DNA of 64,000 nt from Bacteroidota bacterium (GTDB lineage: Bacteria > Bacteroidota > Bacteroidia > Bacteroidales > JAAUTT01). The position numbers were made by a program, and so were the translations under genes. This document shows positions 26,025-34,567 of the stretch, piece by piece (the first letter of the stretch is position 1; each line of letters opens with the position of its first letter). The notes beneath the pieces are model-generated. The model ran no database searches and was not told the DNA's origin. It was given only the letters and a program-made list of their open reading frames with translations. The stretch spans positions 62,001-126,000 of the forward strand of contig JAEYWD010000100.1 in the NCBI GenBank assembly GCA_023429135.1, in the 5' to 3' direction.

Positions 26025-27305
26025 TTATAATATTCCTTTAATAATTAAATAATTAACTTTACTTTGAATGAATTGAATCTTATGAGTTTCGAGCTGAAGG
26101 CTCGCTTTGATTTCTGCATTGTAATCAGTCAGATAGTCAGTCATTGTAAGTACACCTTGCTCGAGACGTTTTTCCGACTGCCTGGTAATATTCTTCCGAA
26201 GGCTAAGTATCTCCTCATCGGTATTTAAAGCATTCTCAAGTTGTTTCATACGAGTTAGCTCGTTATTACCGCTGATATTGATATTACGCATATAAAATTC
26301 TTTTTTGGAGTCGATCATTTCCTGCTGAACAGAATATATGCTTTTTTCGCGCGAAGTTTTATTCCAGTCCCATATGTTCCACTGAAACTTCAAACCAACA
26401 ATGTAATAAGGACTAAAATCGTCCTTCAGCATATTCAAACCTGGTCGGCCATAACCAAGCTGTGAGAATGCGTACAGTTTGGGGATACGCTGTGCAGAAG
26501 AAATACTTTTAGATCTATTGAGCATTTCCTTTTGGATATCGAAGAACTTTAGTTCAGGCCGGTTTAAGGAGTCTTTCGTAATCTCCAATTCAGGTATTGT
26601 AAGTTTAGCGTTAACAAGAGCTGAATCTCCTGTAAGATCGCTTAACACCCACAAACTGTTTGCATGAGCAAGCTCAATTTCCTGTAACATCTGGCGGGTT
26701 TTCAGAATTTCGACCTTAAGGTTATCCAAGTCGCTCTGAATAAGAATTCCATTTTTAACTCCTGAGGATATTTTCTGTTCCTTTGAACTTAAATCGCTCA
26801 GCATGTTGGAATATAAGTCGCGACTTAACTGCAGCAGAAGAGTATTAAAATATATAGCAGTTACCTGATCGTTAACTTTATAGAGATCTGTTTCGTTTTG
26901 CTGCAGATCGGCATTAATACTTGCCTCTGTAAGTTTCTTCTGAGCTGCGGTTGCCCCACCGTCGAATAATACCTGGTTAACATCCATAGTAACTTTGTAC
27001 TGATCGAGCGGCGATCCGGAAATATTAAACCCGGGAATTGGAACATCAACTTTTGTTCCTTCAGATTGATAAGTAGCCTGGGCGTTTAGATTTAGCTGGG
27101 GTAGCCACATGGAATTAATATTCTTAAGGCGTAATTCCCTGTTTTTATCTATGCGTTGCTTATCCAGAAAATAGGGATGATATTCTCTGGCCTTTTTCAG
27201 ACAATCATGTAATCCGATAGTATTTTGCGCATTTGTAGAAATGCTTATCCATATAAATAGACCGAAAGCTATGATATATGGAAATATATTGAATCTGGTC
27301 TTCAT
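26025..27305 (-). CDS. TolC-family outer-membrane efflux protein
   Basis: 426-residue protein with signal peptide ending near SISTNAQ and two OEP repeats of long helices, with short beta segments such as GYGRPGLNMLKDDFSPYYIVG. It begins HDCLKKAREYHPYFLDKQR after the signal, a pattern typical of TolC proteins. It starts 3 bp after tetR and precedes the HlyD-like gene, so channel, adaptor and pump are made together. Confidence 0.92.
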   Translation of the reverse strand: MKTRFNIFPYIIAFGLFIWISISTNAQNTIGLHDCLKKAREYHPYFLDKQRIDKNRELRLKNINSMWLPQLNLNAQATYQSEGTKVDVPIPGFNISGSPLDQYKVTMDVNQVLFDGGATAAQKKLTEASINADLQQNETDLYKVNDQVTAIYFNTLLLQLSRDLYSNMLSDLSSKEQKISSGVKNGILIQSDLDNLKVEILKTRQMLQEIELAHANSLWVLSDLTGDSALVNAKLTIPELEITKDSLNRPELKFFDIQKEMLNRSKSISSAQRIPKLYAFSQLGYGRPGLNMLKDDFSPYYIVGLKFQWNIWDWNKTSREKSIYSVQQEMIDSKKEFYMRNINISGNNELTRMKQLENALNTDEEILSLRKNITRQSEKRLEQGVLTMTDYLTDYNAEIKASLQLETHKIQFIQSKVNYLIIKGIL

Positions 27306-27308
27306 AAA

Positions 27309-27953
27309 TTATTGTTTAAGATAATCTCTGTTTACTGCTATAGAGTTTATTACGAATCTCGCAATCTCCTTTTTCCTACTTTGAAGAAAAGCCTTAAAAC
27401 GTTCTTTATCATTTTCGAAAATTACACCCTGAAGTATAGGTTTGGCAACCACCGGGAAAATACAAAGAGCTATAATATTTACTATGAGCTGCTCGGGCTC
27501 AATAGGAATAATTTTACCTTCATCAATTTCTTTTTTCAGTGATTCGGCAAATTTATCGAATGCTTTGCTTTTAACCGTATTTGCAATACTTCCAAATACC
27601 GCAGGCAATCTATCGGGGTTCCGATTGAGTTCGTGTATAACAAAAGAAGGAATATGAGGATTATTGTAAATTAAAGTGAGATAGCCATCTACAAAAACTT
27701 CAATTTTATAAAACATCGAAGCATCCGACTGCATCACTTCGAAAATTCCCGGCATAAACGTTTTGAAGACTTTTTCAAAAATGGCATCAAAAAGCTTTTC
27801 CTTGGTGCGATAATAATAATGTAATAAAGCCTTGTTAATACCGGCCCTTTTGGCTATTTCCTGCATGCGCGCGCCATCAAATCCTTTGTCAATAAATTCG
27901 TCTGTAGCCGCACTAAATATGGTTTCTTCTGTTGATTTTTCCTGCTCAGTCAT
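27309..27953 (-). CDS. TetR/AcrR-family transcriptional regulator
   Basis: 214 residues from the ATG at 27953; the open frame to 28010 runs through the promoter and is rejected. The N-terminal helix-turn-helix (about 10-55) contains FIDKGFDGARMQEIAKRAGI and NKALLHYYYRTKEKLFDAIF, the standard TetR pattern. The C-terminal domain is a variable ligand-binding fold. As first gene of the efflux operon, with a palindrome inside its own promoter, it is probably an autorepressor released by a transported compound. Confidence 0.95.
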   Translation of the reverse strand: MTEQEKSTEETIFSAATDEFIDKGFDGARMQEIAKRAGINKALLHYYYRTKEKLFDAIFEKVFKTFMPGIFEVMQSDASMFYKIEVFVDGYLTLIYNNPHIPSFVIHELNRNPDRLPAVFGSIANTVKSKAFDKFAESLKKEIDEGKIIPIEPEQLIVNIIALCIFPVVAKPILQGVIFENDKERFKAFLQSRKKEIARFVINSIAVNRDYLKQ

Positions 27954-27980
27954 GATCTTAAAAATTAATCTATTTCGATA

Positions 27981-28011
27981 CAAAAATAATAAACCATATA
28001 GTTTAACCAAA
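27981..28011 (-). promoter_or_regulatory. Efflux-operon promoter with operator in the spacer
   Basis: TTTG (28008-28011), 19-bp spacer and TATTTTTG (27981-27988), a perfect Bacteroidota promoter, 27 bp before the tetR ATG. A near-perfect 16-bp palindrome TAAACCATATAGTTTA (27990-28005) fills the spacer. A repressor bound there would block RNA polymerase directly. Confidence 0.82.
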
Positions 28012-28028
28012 AATTTTATCCATTTATT

Positions 28029-28044
28029 TTAACCATTTGGTTAA
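28029..28044. promoter_or_regulatory. Second palindrome, probable TetR operator
   Basis: TTAACCA, two bases, TGGTTAA: a perfect 7+7 palindrome 17 bp upstream of the -33 element. It shares the AACCAT-type half-site with the palindrome at 27990, so both may bind the same regulator. Confidence 0.65.
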
Positions 28045-28055
28045 TTTATTTGCAA

Positions 28056-28081
28056 AATAAAAGCAGGATTGCTCCTGCTTT
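28056..28081 (-). terminator. Terminator of the small lipoprotein gene
   Basis: 9-bp perfect stem AAAGCAGGA/TCCTGCTTT with a 4-base loop. It lies 20 bp after the lipoprotein stop and separates that gene from the tetR promoter. The T-rich tail on the minus strand is TTTTATTTTG. Confidence 0.8.
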
Positions 28082-28101
28082 AAATTTTTTAGCGTGTTGA
28101 A

Positions 28102-28284
28102 TTACTTAACAACAGCAGTGTCAGCAGCAGCAGTGTCAGCAACAGCAGTGTCAGCTACAGCAGGAGCTGGAGCTTCTACTGTAGAAGCAGTATCCTGAGC
28201 TTCAGTGTTTCCGCTTTTGCAGCTAGATAAAGCCATAGTACCAAATAATGCAACAGCAACGAGAGATAAAGCAACTTTTTTCAT
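28102..28284 (-). CDS. Small lipoprotein with Ala-Asp-Thr-rich repeats (60 aa)
   Basis: Signal peptide MKKVALSLVAVALFGTMALS with lipobox LSSC puts Cys22 at the mature N-terminus. The mature part of 39 residues is low complexity: TASTVEAPAPAVADT followed by repeated AVADTA/AADTA units. The DNA repeats (CAGCAGTGTCAGC) show recent unit duplication and may vary between strains. A perfect promoter upstream and a terminator downstream support a real, monocistronic, probably well-expressed gene. Similar tiny lipoproteins occur in Bacteroidota; their role is unknown. Confidence 0.82.
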   Translation of the reverse strand: MKKVALSLVAVALFGTMALSSCKSGNTEAQDTASTVEAPAPAVADTAVADTAAADTAVVK

Positions 28285-28332
28285 GTCTGTAAGGTTTTAA
28301 AAAATGTTTTAAAAAAAATATTTTAGTCGGTG

Positions 28333-28363
28333 CAAAAATAACAAACGAATTGATTTTATCAAA
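28333..28363 (-). promoter_or_regulatory. Promoter of the small lipoprotein gene
   Basis: TTTG (28360-28363), 19-bp spacer and TATTTTTG (28333-28340): an exact match to the Bacteroidota consensus, 48 bp before the ATG. Confidence 0.85.
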
Positions 28364-28494
28364 ACAAAATTCAAAATAACTTCATAACTGAAATTTTATA
28401 CCTTTATAATTATCAATAAATTTCACTTATTCTATACTTTTTTTAGCGATAACATGCAGCAGAAAAAGATCTTTCACGTCATTAAAACAGAAGC

Positions 28495-29070
28495 ATGGAG
28501 GTAGAAGATAAGAGTTCCGTATTATCGAAAATTGTAGAACAGTGCCGCAGGAATAATTCAAAAGCACAAATGCAGCTTTACAGAATGTTTTCACAAAGCA
28601 TGTTCAACACAAGTCTTCGGATAGTTGGAAACAAAAACCTTGCGGAAGATGTGATGCAGGAGGCTTTCCTGGCAGCTTTTGAAAAAATAAAGGATTGTAA
28701 AACACCTGAACATTTTGGTTCCTGGTTAAAACGAATTGTTGTCAACCGGTCGATAGATGAAATCCGAAAGAAAAGGATAAGTTTGATTCCGCTGGAGGAA
28801 ACATTACCGCTTGCTGATGATGGTCAGGAGTATAAACCGGAAGAAGAAATGGAACAGGAAAAACTTCTGGAATATATTAGAAAAGCAATTACTTTATTGC
28901 CAGACGGGTACCGGATAGTACTAACATTAAAATTATTGGAAGATTACGATTATAGTACAATTGCAAAAGAAATGGATCTCGCCGAATCAACCGTGCGATC
29001 GCAATTTGTAAGAGGGCGTCAGAAACTGTTGGAAATAATTGAAAATCTGAAAAAAACTAAAAATGAATAA
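28495..29070 (+). CDS. ECF-type RNA polymerase sigma factor
   Basis: 191-residue sigma-70 family protein with region 2 (about 22-90, VGNKNLAEDVMQEAFLAAFE and the -10-binding SWLKRIVVNRSIDEIRKKR) and region 4 (about 125-180, LLPDGYRIVLTLKLLEDYDY and the helix-turn-helix IAKEMDLAESTVRSQFVRGR). Regions 1 and 3 are absent, as in ECF factors. Its end overlaps by 8 bp a membrane protein that is probably its anti-sigma partner. The target promoters are unknown. Confidence 0.95.
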   Translation: MEVEDKSSVLSKIVEQCRRNNSKAQMQLYRMFSQSMFNTSLRIVGNKNLAEDVMQEAFLAAFEKIKDCKTPEHFGSWLKRIVVNRSIDEIRKKRISLIPLEETLPLADDGQEYKPEEEMEQEKLLEYIRKAITLLPDGYRIVLTLKLLEDYDYSTIAKEMDLAESTVRSQFVRGRQKLLEIIENLKKTKNE

Positions 29071-29611
29071 TTTAGAAGATTTAATAAGTAAAAACAGAGA
29101 AGAATTTGATTGGGAAGCTCCTTCTTCAAATCATGAATTCAATTTTGAAAAGAAATTGAACAGAAGATTTCACAAAGCGGACAAATTTACCATTCGATAT
29201 GCTGTTGCTATTGCTGCCTCCATTGCCATTTTTATTGCAACAACATTATTTATTTACAAAACAAAATCGGAAGGTTACACAGGTGCTGTTGCAACAAATC
29301 AATGGATTGAATTCCTGGAAGCTGAACAATACTATGCCAGGCAAAATGAAGCGGCCTATTCAAAACTCAAGGAAACACTGACCATTCAAAATGATGATGT
29401 GTCGTCTCCTATCTATAATGAACTTCAGGAGATGGATAGTTCGTACAAACAATTAAAAGAAGATTTAAAAGATAACCCAAACGATATTAGACTTATGAGT
29501 GCTGTTGTTCAGTATCATCAACTGAAACTGGATTTGATTAATAACTTGATTGAGAGATTTACAATGTATTCGAATACTAAAATGAAAGAAAATGAAAAAA
29601 GTAACATTTAA
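29063..29611 (+). CDS. Single-span membrane protein, probable anti-sigma factor
   Basis: 182 residues: a cytoplasmic N-terminal part (about 1-43), one membrane helix (about 46-66, YAVAIAASIAIFIATTLFIY) and an alpha-helical periplasmic part. It overlaps the sigma gene by 8 bp and the next gene by 20 bp, so the three are translationally coupled. Its topology and place fit an anti-sigma factor, but no zinc-binding HXXXCXXC motif or named domain is visible, so this is an inference from position. Confidence 0.72.
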   Translation: MNNLEDLISKNREEFDWEAPSSNHEFNFEKKLNRRFHKADKFTIRYAVAIAASIAIFIATTLFIYKTKSEGYTGAVATNQWIEFLEAEQYYARQNEAAYSKLKETLTIQNDDVSSPIYNELQEMDSSYKQLKEDLKDNPNDIRLMSAVVQYHQLKLDLINNLIERFTMYSNTKMKENEKSNI

Positions 29612-30677
29612 AATATTCCTTCTTACAGCATTATGCATTTTTGCTCTAGGACAAACTATTAAAGCAAAAAGTGAGGAGTTTTCCAAAGTTGTTCAAAAAG
29701 AGTTTTCCATAAACTCGAACACAACTTTGGAAATCAATAACAAATATGGTAGTGTACATATTCAAAACTGGGATCAGAACAGTTTTAAAATTGTTGTAAA
29801 AATTACGGTTGATATAAAAGACAAAGATCAGGCAGATAAAATTATGGATATGCTGAGCGTTGTATTCATGCAGGACGGGGACCGGGTCACAGCAACAACC
29901 AAAATCTCGGAAGATTTTGGAAAGTTGCACGGATGGTTCGGGAACAGTGGTAAAAAGTTCTCCATAGATTATACTGTTAACATGCCAAAAAACAACGATT
30001 TAAAAATTGCAAACAAATATGGAAACATTTTTATTGATGAAATGAGAGGCTTTGTGGACATCGATTTGAAATACGGGGATATGACCATCAATAAGTTAAC
30101 CCGTGGGGACGAAAAGCCTATGAATCAAATTCTAATGGGCTATTCAAAAGCTAATATCTCCGAAGCAAACTGGCTCAAATTGCAGGTAAGTTATTCAAAA
30201 ATTGACATAGATAATAGCAAAGCTTTAATTCTGATTAGCAAATATTCCAAAGGCAATCTGGGAAAAACCAGTTCTTTGGTAAGTGAAAATGCCTATGACC
30301 AATTTCAGCTTAGCGATCTCTCAAACTTAGTTGTGGATTGTAAATACAGCAATTTTCAGATTAATTCCATAGCCCGGAAAATTGATGCAAACTTACAATA
30401 CTCTGACCTTAGAGTAAATTTTGTTCCGAAAAGCTTCGAATCAATTGAGGTGGATAACCGATATGGTAAAGTAAATATAGGAATTGAATCTGGTGCTTCT
30501 TATCACCTCAATGGGTTTGCTAAATATACCAATATTGAATACCCCAATGATAACGCGCGATTGAACAGAATTTCAGAAAACACCCGTTTGACAGTAAACG
30601 GGACTATAGGTAGTAACCCGAAAGCCACCGTAAAGGTAAACACTGAATATGGCGGTGTTAAATTGACACAGAATTAA
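29592..30677 (+). CDS. Exported beta-solenoid-like protein (DUF4097-like)
   Basis: 361 residues with a signal peptide (about 1-25, ending QTIKA). The mature protein is made of short beta repeats with a recurrent KYG/RYG/EYG turn, as in LEINNKYGSVHIQNW, LKIANKYGNIFIDEM, DIDLKYGDMTINKL and VKVNTEYGGVKLTQ. This is typical of the putative auto-transporter-adhesin/DUF4097 group that often follows ECF sigma/anti-sigma pairs in Bacteroidota. It probably sits at the envelope; function unknown. Confidence 0.78.
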   Translation: MKKVTFKIFLLTALCIFALGQTIKAKSEEFSKVVQKEFSINSNTTLEINNKYGSVHIQNWDQNSFKIVVKITVDIKDKDQADKIMDMLSVVFMQDGDRVTATTKISEDFGKLHGWFGNSGKKFSIDYTVNMPKNNDLKIANKYGNIFIDEMRGFVDIDLKYGDMTINKLTRGDEKPMNQILMGYSKANISEANWLKLQVSYSKIDIDNSKALILISKYSKGNLGKTSSLVSENAYDQFQLSDLSNLVVDCKYSNFQINSIARKIDANLQYSDLRVNFVPKSFESIEVDNRYGKVNIGIESGASYHLNGFAKYTNIEYPNDNARLNRISENTRLTVNGTIGSNPKATVKVNTEYGGVKLTQN

Positions 30678-30690
30678 AATATAACAAAGC

Positions 30691-30808
30691 AAAAGTGGCT
30701 ATGTAAAAAGTGCCGGACACTGAGCCTGTCGAAGTGTAATCTCGCTGATTTAAAATGCGGTTTCGACAGGCTCAACCTCCGGTTTTAGACTAATTACACA
30801 GCCACTTT
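30691..30808. repeat. Nested inverted repeat (REP-like) between convergent genes
   Basis: Outer arms AAAGTGGCT (from 30692) and AGCCACTTT (30800-30808) enclose a perfect inner repeat GAGCCTGTCGAA (30722-30733)/TTCGACAGGCTC (30762-30773). The inner core TGAGCCTGTCG recurs at 50197-50207. It fills the gap between the sigma operon and the convergent LtaS-like gene and could act as a bidirectional terminator or a REP-type repeat. Confidence 0.75.
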
Positions 30809-30830
30809 CACTTTTTGTATTTAATAACCT

Positions 30831-32654
30831 TTACTTCTTATTTAAGTCGGAATATATAGTTTGAATATAAGCTTTTGATATACTAACAAGGGAATCGGAA
30901 ATATGGCCAGAATGCAGCATCAACGACTGCCTGGTACAGTCAAATACCAACTTTGATGTGTCATTAACCATACCTATACCATTATTGAACAGATAAAACA
31001 CATCTGTTTTCTGATGGTTGCCAAATGCATTTCGGCTAAACCTGTATTGATTGAATTTACGGTCCAACTGATACAAAATCATTGCCGGTATATCCACCTG
31101 AGAAGCTGGTTTCTCAAACTTCATCGGACCTGTAACAGCTCCTCCGGTCCAAATCATAGGAATATAAAATTTCTTGGGCACATGAACCTTTAGTTTTTCA
31201 GGATGATAAGAACCATGATCGGCAACAAATATGATCCAGGTATCCTTCCACCATGGCTGTATTCGTGCTTTTTTAATAAAATCACCAATACAACTGTCGG
31301 TATACATCATGGAATTCAAAAACCGGGGAGTATCCTCGTTACCTTTAAAATGTTTTGTTGGCACTTCAAAAGGTTCATGACTGCTAAGTGTAAGAAACAC
31401 ATTAAAAAAAGGAGCCTTTGCTTTATTTAAATCGTTGAATAAACGGTTGAATACAACATTGTCATGCGATCCCCATTTGGAATTGTAAGTGGATGAAGGA
31501 AAATCTTCCTTCGAAATTAAATCAGTAAAACCAGCAGAAACAAGGTAAGATCGCATATTAGCAAAATCAATATCTCCGCCATAATAAAATGCAGTATTAT
31601 AGCCCAATTTTTTTAAATCGATTGGTAACTTGGGTAAACTTTGGGTTTTTGCAGCATCTTTAATCACCGAAAAAGTAGCTTGCGCAGGATACCCACTCAA
31701 AACCGAGACCAGGCCTTTATCGGTTCTGTCGCCCGAAGCATAGAAGTTTGTAAATAAAATTCCTTCCTGGGCAAGGGCGTTTAATGAGGGGGTAACATCG
31801 GGTAAACCGCCTAAAGGCTTTATTGCATTAGCCGTAAAACTTTCCAGAATAACAATAAGAATATTAGGTTTGGGTGTATTTAGCACCTTTATACCGGTTG
31901 TGTCGTTTACATTAAGGTAATCCGCAATTAAGGAATTGGCCCTGTTTTCATCAAAATACTTGTACTTATTAGCTTTGTTACCTTGTTCGAGAAAAGAATT
32001 TCCCAGGTTCCAGTAAACATTTATGGCTGCATGATTCAAGAAACTATTCTGACTAAAATAAGCGGAACCGACATTTATAGGAGCAATTCCAAACCCACCA
32101 CGAATCGGTATAATCAAAAAAGCAAATAAAAACAGGTAAACCGGAACTTCAATAAATTTGTATTTTGAATCCGCTTTTTTCAGGATTTTTCTTGAAATCC
32201 AAATGAAGGAAATAGCAAGAACGGCAGCTAAAATTAATTGTCGCACAATTACCAAGGTACTTACACTAGCCATTGCCTCCCTGGGATTTTTAAGGTAAAG
32301 AAATGGTGTTGAATCCAGCCGGAATCCCCAGAATTTGTACAATTCCAGGTCGGCAACCAGAGTTAATGAGAGTATGGTAATTACTATCGGAAAATATACT
32401 GGAATTATTAACCCAAATATATCCTTTCGGAATAGAGCACTTATTATCATTATCAACAATGGTAGAAGCATGAAATAGGCCGAAGCTGATAAATCGAGTC
32501 TCAAACCATACAGGAATATCTTAGCAATATCAAAGAAACCTTCGTTTGAAGTAATCAAATCGAAATGATAAACCAGAAAAACTATCTTCGACAATAAAGA
32601 AAAGGCTAAAAAAAGAAGATAAAGTTTAATTAAGAAAATAACTCTTTGTTTCAT
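30831..32654 (-). CDS. LtaS-like membrane sulfatase/phosphoglycerol transferase family protein
   Basis: 607 residues: five membrane helices in the first 190 residues, then an extracytoplasmic alkaline-phosphatase-fold domain (about 265-590). The metal site is visible as VILESFTANAIKPLGG, with the nucleophile Thr in YASGDRTDKGLVSVLSG, WGSHDNVVF and FVADHGSYHPE. The family includes lipoteichoic acid synthase and phosphoethanolamine or phosphoglycerol transferases. Bacteroidota have no lipoteichoic acid, so a role in modifying lipid A, capsule or periplasmic glycans is more likely (inference). It stands alone. Confidence 0.9.
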   Translation of the reverse strand: MKQRVIFLIKLYLLFLAFSLLSKIVFLVYHFDLITSNEGFFDIAKIFLYGLRLDLSASAYFMLLPLLIMIISALFRKDIFGLIIPVYFPIVITILSLTLVADLELYKFWGFRLDSTPFLYLKNPREAMASVSTLVIVRQLILAAVLAISFIWISRKILKKADSKYKFIEVPVYLFLFAFLIIPIRGGFGIAPINVGSAYFSQNSFLNHAAINVYWNLGNSFLEQGNKANKYKYFDENRANSLIADYLNVNDTTGIKVLNTPKPNILIVILESFTANAIKPLGGLPDVTPSLNALAQEGILFTNFYASGDRTDKGLVSVLSGYPAQATFSVIKDAAKTQSLPKLPIDLKKLGYNTAFYYGGDIDFANMRSYLVSAGFTDLISKEDFPSSTYNSKWGSHDNVVFNRLFNDLNKAKAPFFNVFLTLSSHEPFEVPTKHFKGNEDTPRFLNSMMYTDSCIGDFIKKARIQPWWKDTWIIFVADHGSYHPEKLKVHVPKKFYIPMIWTGGAVTGPMKFEKPASQVDIPAMILYQLDRKFNQYRFSRNAFGNHQKTDVFYLFNNGIGMVNDTSKLVFDCTRQSLMLHSGHISDSLVSISKAYIQTIYSDLNKK

Positions 32655-32711
32655 ATTAATAAGAAAAACGGAGCAAAGGTAGTATTTATAGGAGAAATTA
32701 CGTTTGAGACA

Positions 32712-32748
32712 ATAAAAAAACGGAGGCTTCTTTCGAGGACCTCCGTTT
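32712..32748 (-). terminator. Terminator of the amt operon
   Basis: 9-bp stem AAACGGAGG/CCTCCGTTT with a 13-base loop; read on the minus strand it ends in TTTTTTT. It lies 22 bp after the amt stop. Confidence 0.88.
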
Positions 32749-32770
32749 CCAGGTTTATAAATAGTTATTC

Positions 32771-34156
32771 TTAGTCTACGGTTGTGTATGCAACCTCTTT
32801 GTGCTGCGTTAGGTCGAGACCAACACCTTCTTCTTTTGAAGTAACTTTAATACCAATTACCAGATCGGTAACTTTGAAAAGTATAAATGTAACTACTGCG
32901 GAGTAAGCAATGGTTACGCCAGTAGCAATCAACTGAGTTACAAATTGACCGCCATTGCCTTCGAGCAATCCCGAATAATTTTGAACGGCTGTTGTAGCAA
33001 AAATCCCGGTTGCGATAGCTCCCCATATACCACCAATTCCGTGAACTCCAAAAGCATCGAGCGAATCATCGTATCCTAATTTTGGTTTTACATAACCAAC
33101 CATAATAAAGCAGAAAATGGAAACTCCAACCCCTATTAAAATAGCACCGGTTACACCTACAAATCCGGCAGCAGGAGTAATGGCAACAAGCCCACCAACT
33201 GCAGCAGTAGCAATACCAACTACTGTAGGTTTTTTGTTGAAAATCCAGTCGAGAATTACCCATGTAACAGCAGCAGCGGCTGTGGCCAAATGAGTAACCA
33301 TAAATGCACTGGCAGCAAGGCCATCGGCAGCCAAACCGCTACCTGCATTAAATCCAAACCAACCTACCCAGAGTAATGCTGCACCCAAAACTACAAATGG
33401 AATATTGTGAGGAGGCATTGCATGTCCTTTATAGCTTCTTCTTTTTCCAATCATAATTGCAGTTACAATAGCTGCAATACCAGCGTTAATATGTACTACT
33501 GTACCACCAGCGAAGTCGAGGGCTCCCATTTTAAATAACCAGCCATCGCCCGACCAAACCCAATGTGCTACAGGTGCATAAACTAATGTTGACCAAAGAA
33601 CCGTGAATACCAGAAATCCTGAAAACTTAATTCTTTCGGCAAAGGCACCAACGATAAGTGCAGGTGTAATTACAGCAAACATGCACTGGAACATAATGAA
33701 CACAAGGTGCGGTATTGTTCCAATAGTTCCGCCGTCGGCAGTTGGTTGAGAATGAGAGATAAAATAAGGACTTAAGTCGGATATACCGATTCCCTTGAGA
33801 AATGCCCAATCAAGTCCTCCTATATAAGGAGCCAAAGCTCCGCTTGAAGAACTGAAAGCAAGACTATAACCAAACATAACCCATTGTAAAGTAACCACAG
33901 CGGTTATAATCAAACACTGCATCATAATATTCAATACGTTTTTTTGACGAACCAAACCTCCATAGAAAAAAGCAAGTCCGGGAATAGTCATTAAAAGGAC
34001 CAGAGCAGTTGCAACGATCATCCATGCGGTATCGCCCGAGTCAATTTTGGGAGTAACAGTGGCTGCTGCGTCCTGTGCAAATATAGTTGCTCCACCAATT
34101 ATAGTGGCAAACAAAACCACAAGTAACACAGATATATGTTTATAAAACTTTTTCAT
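32771..34156 (-). CDS. amt: Ammonium transporter Amt
   Basis: 461-residue Amt/MEP/Rh channel. A signal-like N-terminus (MKKFYKHISVLLVVLFATIIG) precedes 11 membrane helices beginning DTAWMIVATALVLLMTIPGL. Family signatures are FYGGLVRQKNVLN, the pore His in VAHWVW, FAGGTVVHINAG and the twin His region FGVHGIGGIWGA. It lies after glnK, the usual pairing in which the PII protein plugs the channel when nitrogen is plentiful. Confidence 0.96.
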   Translation of the reverse strand: MKKFYKHISVLLVVLFATIIGGATIFAQDAAATVTPKIDSGDTAWMIVATALVLLMTIPGLAFFYGGLVRQKNVLNIMMQCLIITAVVTLQWVMFGYSLAFSSSSGALAPYIGGLDWAFLKGIGISDLSPYFISHSQPTADGGTIGTIPHLVFIMFQCMFAVITPALIVGAFAERIKFSGFLVFTVLWSTLVYAPVAHWVWSGDGWLFKMGALDFAGGTVVHINAGIAAIVTAIMIGKRRSYKGHAMPPHNIPFVVLGAALLWVGWFGFNAGSGLAADGLAASAFMVTHLATAAAAVTWVILDWIFNKKPTVVGIATAAVGGLVAITPAAGFVGVTGAILIGVGVSIFCFIMVGYVKPKLGYDDSLDAFGVHGIGGIWGAIATGIFATTAVQNYSGLLEGNGGQFVTQLIATGVTIAYSAVVTFILFKVTDLVIGIKVTSKEEGVGLDLTQHKEVAYTTVD

Positions 34157-34182
34157 AATATCTTAAATTGATTGGTTTATAA

Positions 34183-34530
34183 TTAATCTTTAATAAATAA
34201 GGACTCAGGGCCACGCTCTCCTGTACGGATTCGTATGGATTCTTCTATTTCTGAAATAAAAATCTTTCCATCACCCATTTCGCCAGTTCTTGCAGCCTTA
34301 ACAATAGCTTCCACAGCTTTGTCAACCAGGTGGTCGCGGCATACAAAGGAAATCATGCGACGTTGAATAAAGCGGGTTTCATATACCTGTGCACGGTAAA
34401 TAGCTCCGGCCATTTCATTACCCATACCGGTTACATCCCAGTAAGTGAAGAAATCTATCTCCGCAAGATGAAGAGCATCTTTCACCTCTTCAAACTGGGA
34501 TTTACGGATAATTGCTTCAATCTTTTTCAT
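34183..34530 (-). CDS. glnK: Nitrogen regulatory protein P-II (GlnK type)
   Basis: 115-residue PII protein. It opens MKKIEAIIRKSQFEEVKDAL and has the C-loop motif TGEMGDGKIFI. The T-loop (about 37-55) reads GNEMAGAIYRAQVYETRF, in which the Tyr that is uridylylated in other bacteria appears to be kept (VYETRF), although the loop differs from the enterobacterial GRQKGHTEIYRGAEY. Genetic linkage to amt supports a role in gating ammonium uptake. Confidence 0.94.
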   Translation of the reverse strand: MKKIEAIIRKSQFEEVKDALHLAEIDFFTYWDVTGMGNEMAGAIYRAQVYETRFIQRRMISFVCRDHLVDKAVEAIVKAARTGEMGDGKIFISEIEESIRIRTGERGPESLFIKD

Positions 34531-34567
34531 ACTTATATATATTATGAATTATTATATGATTCAGAAA

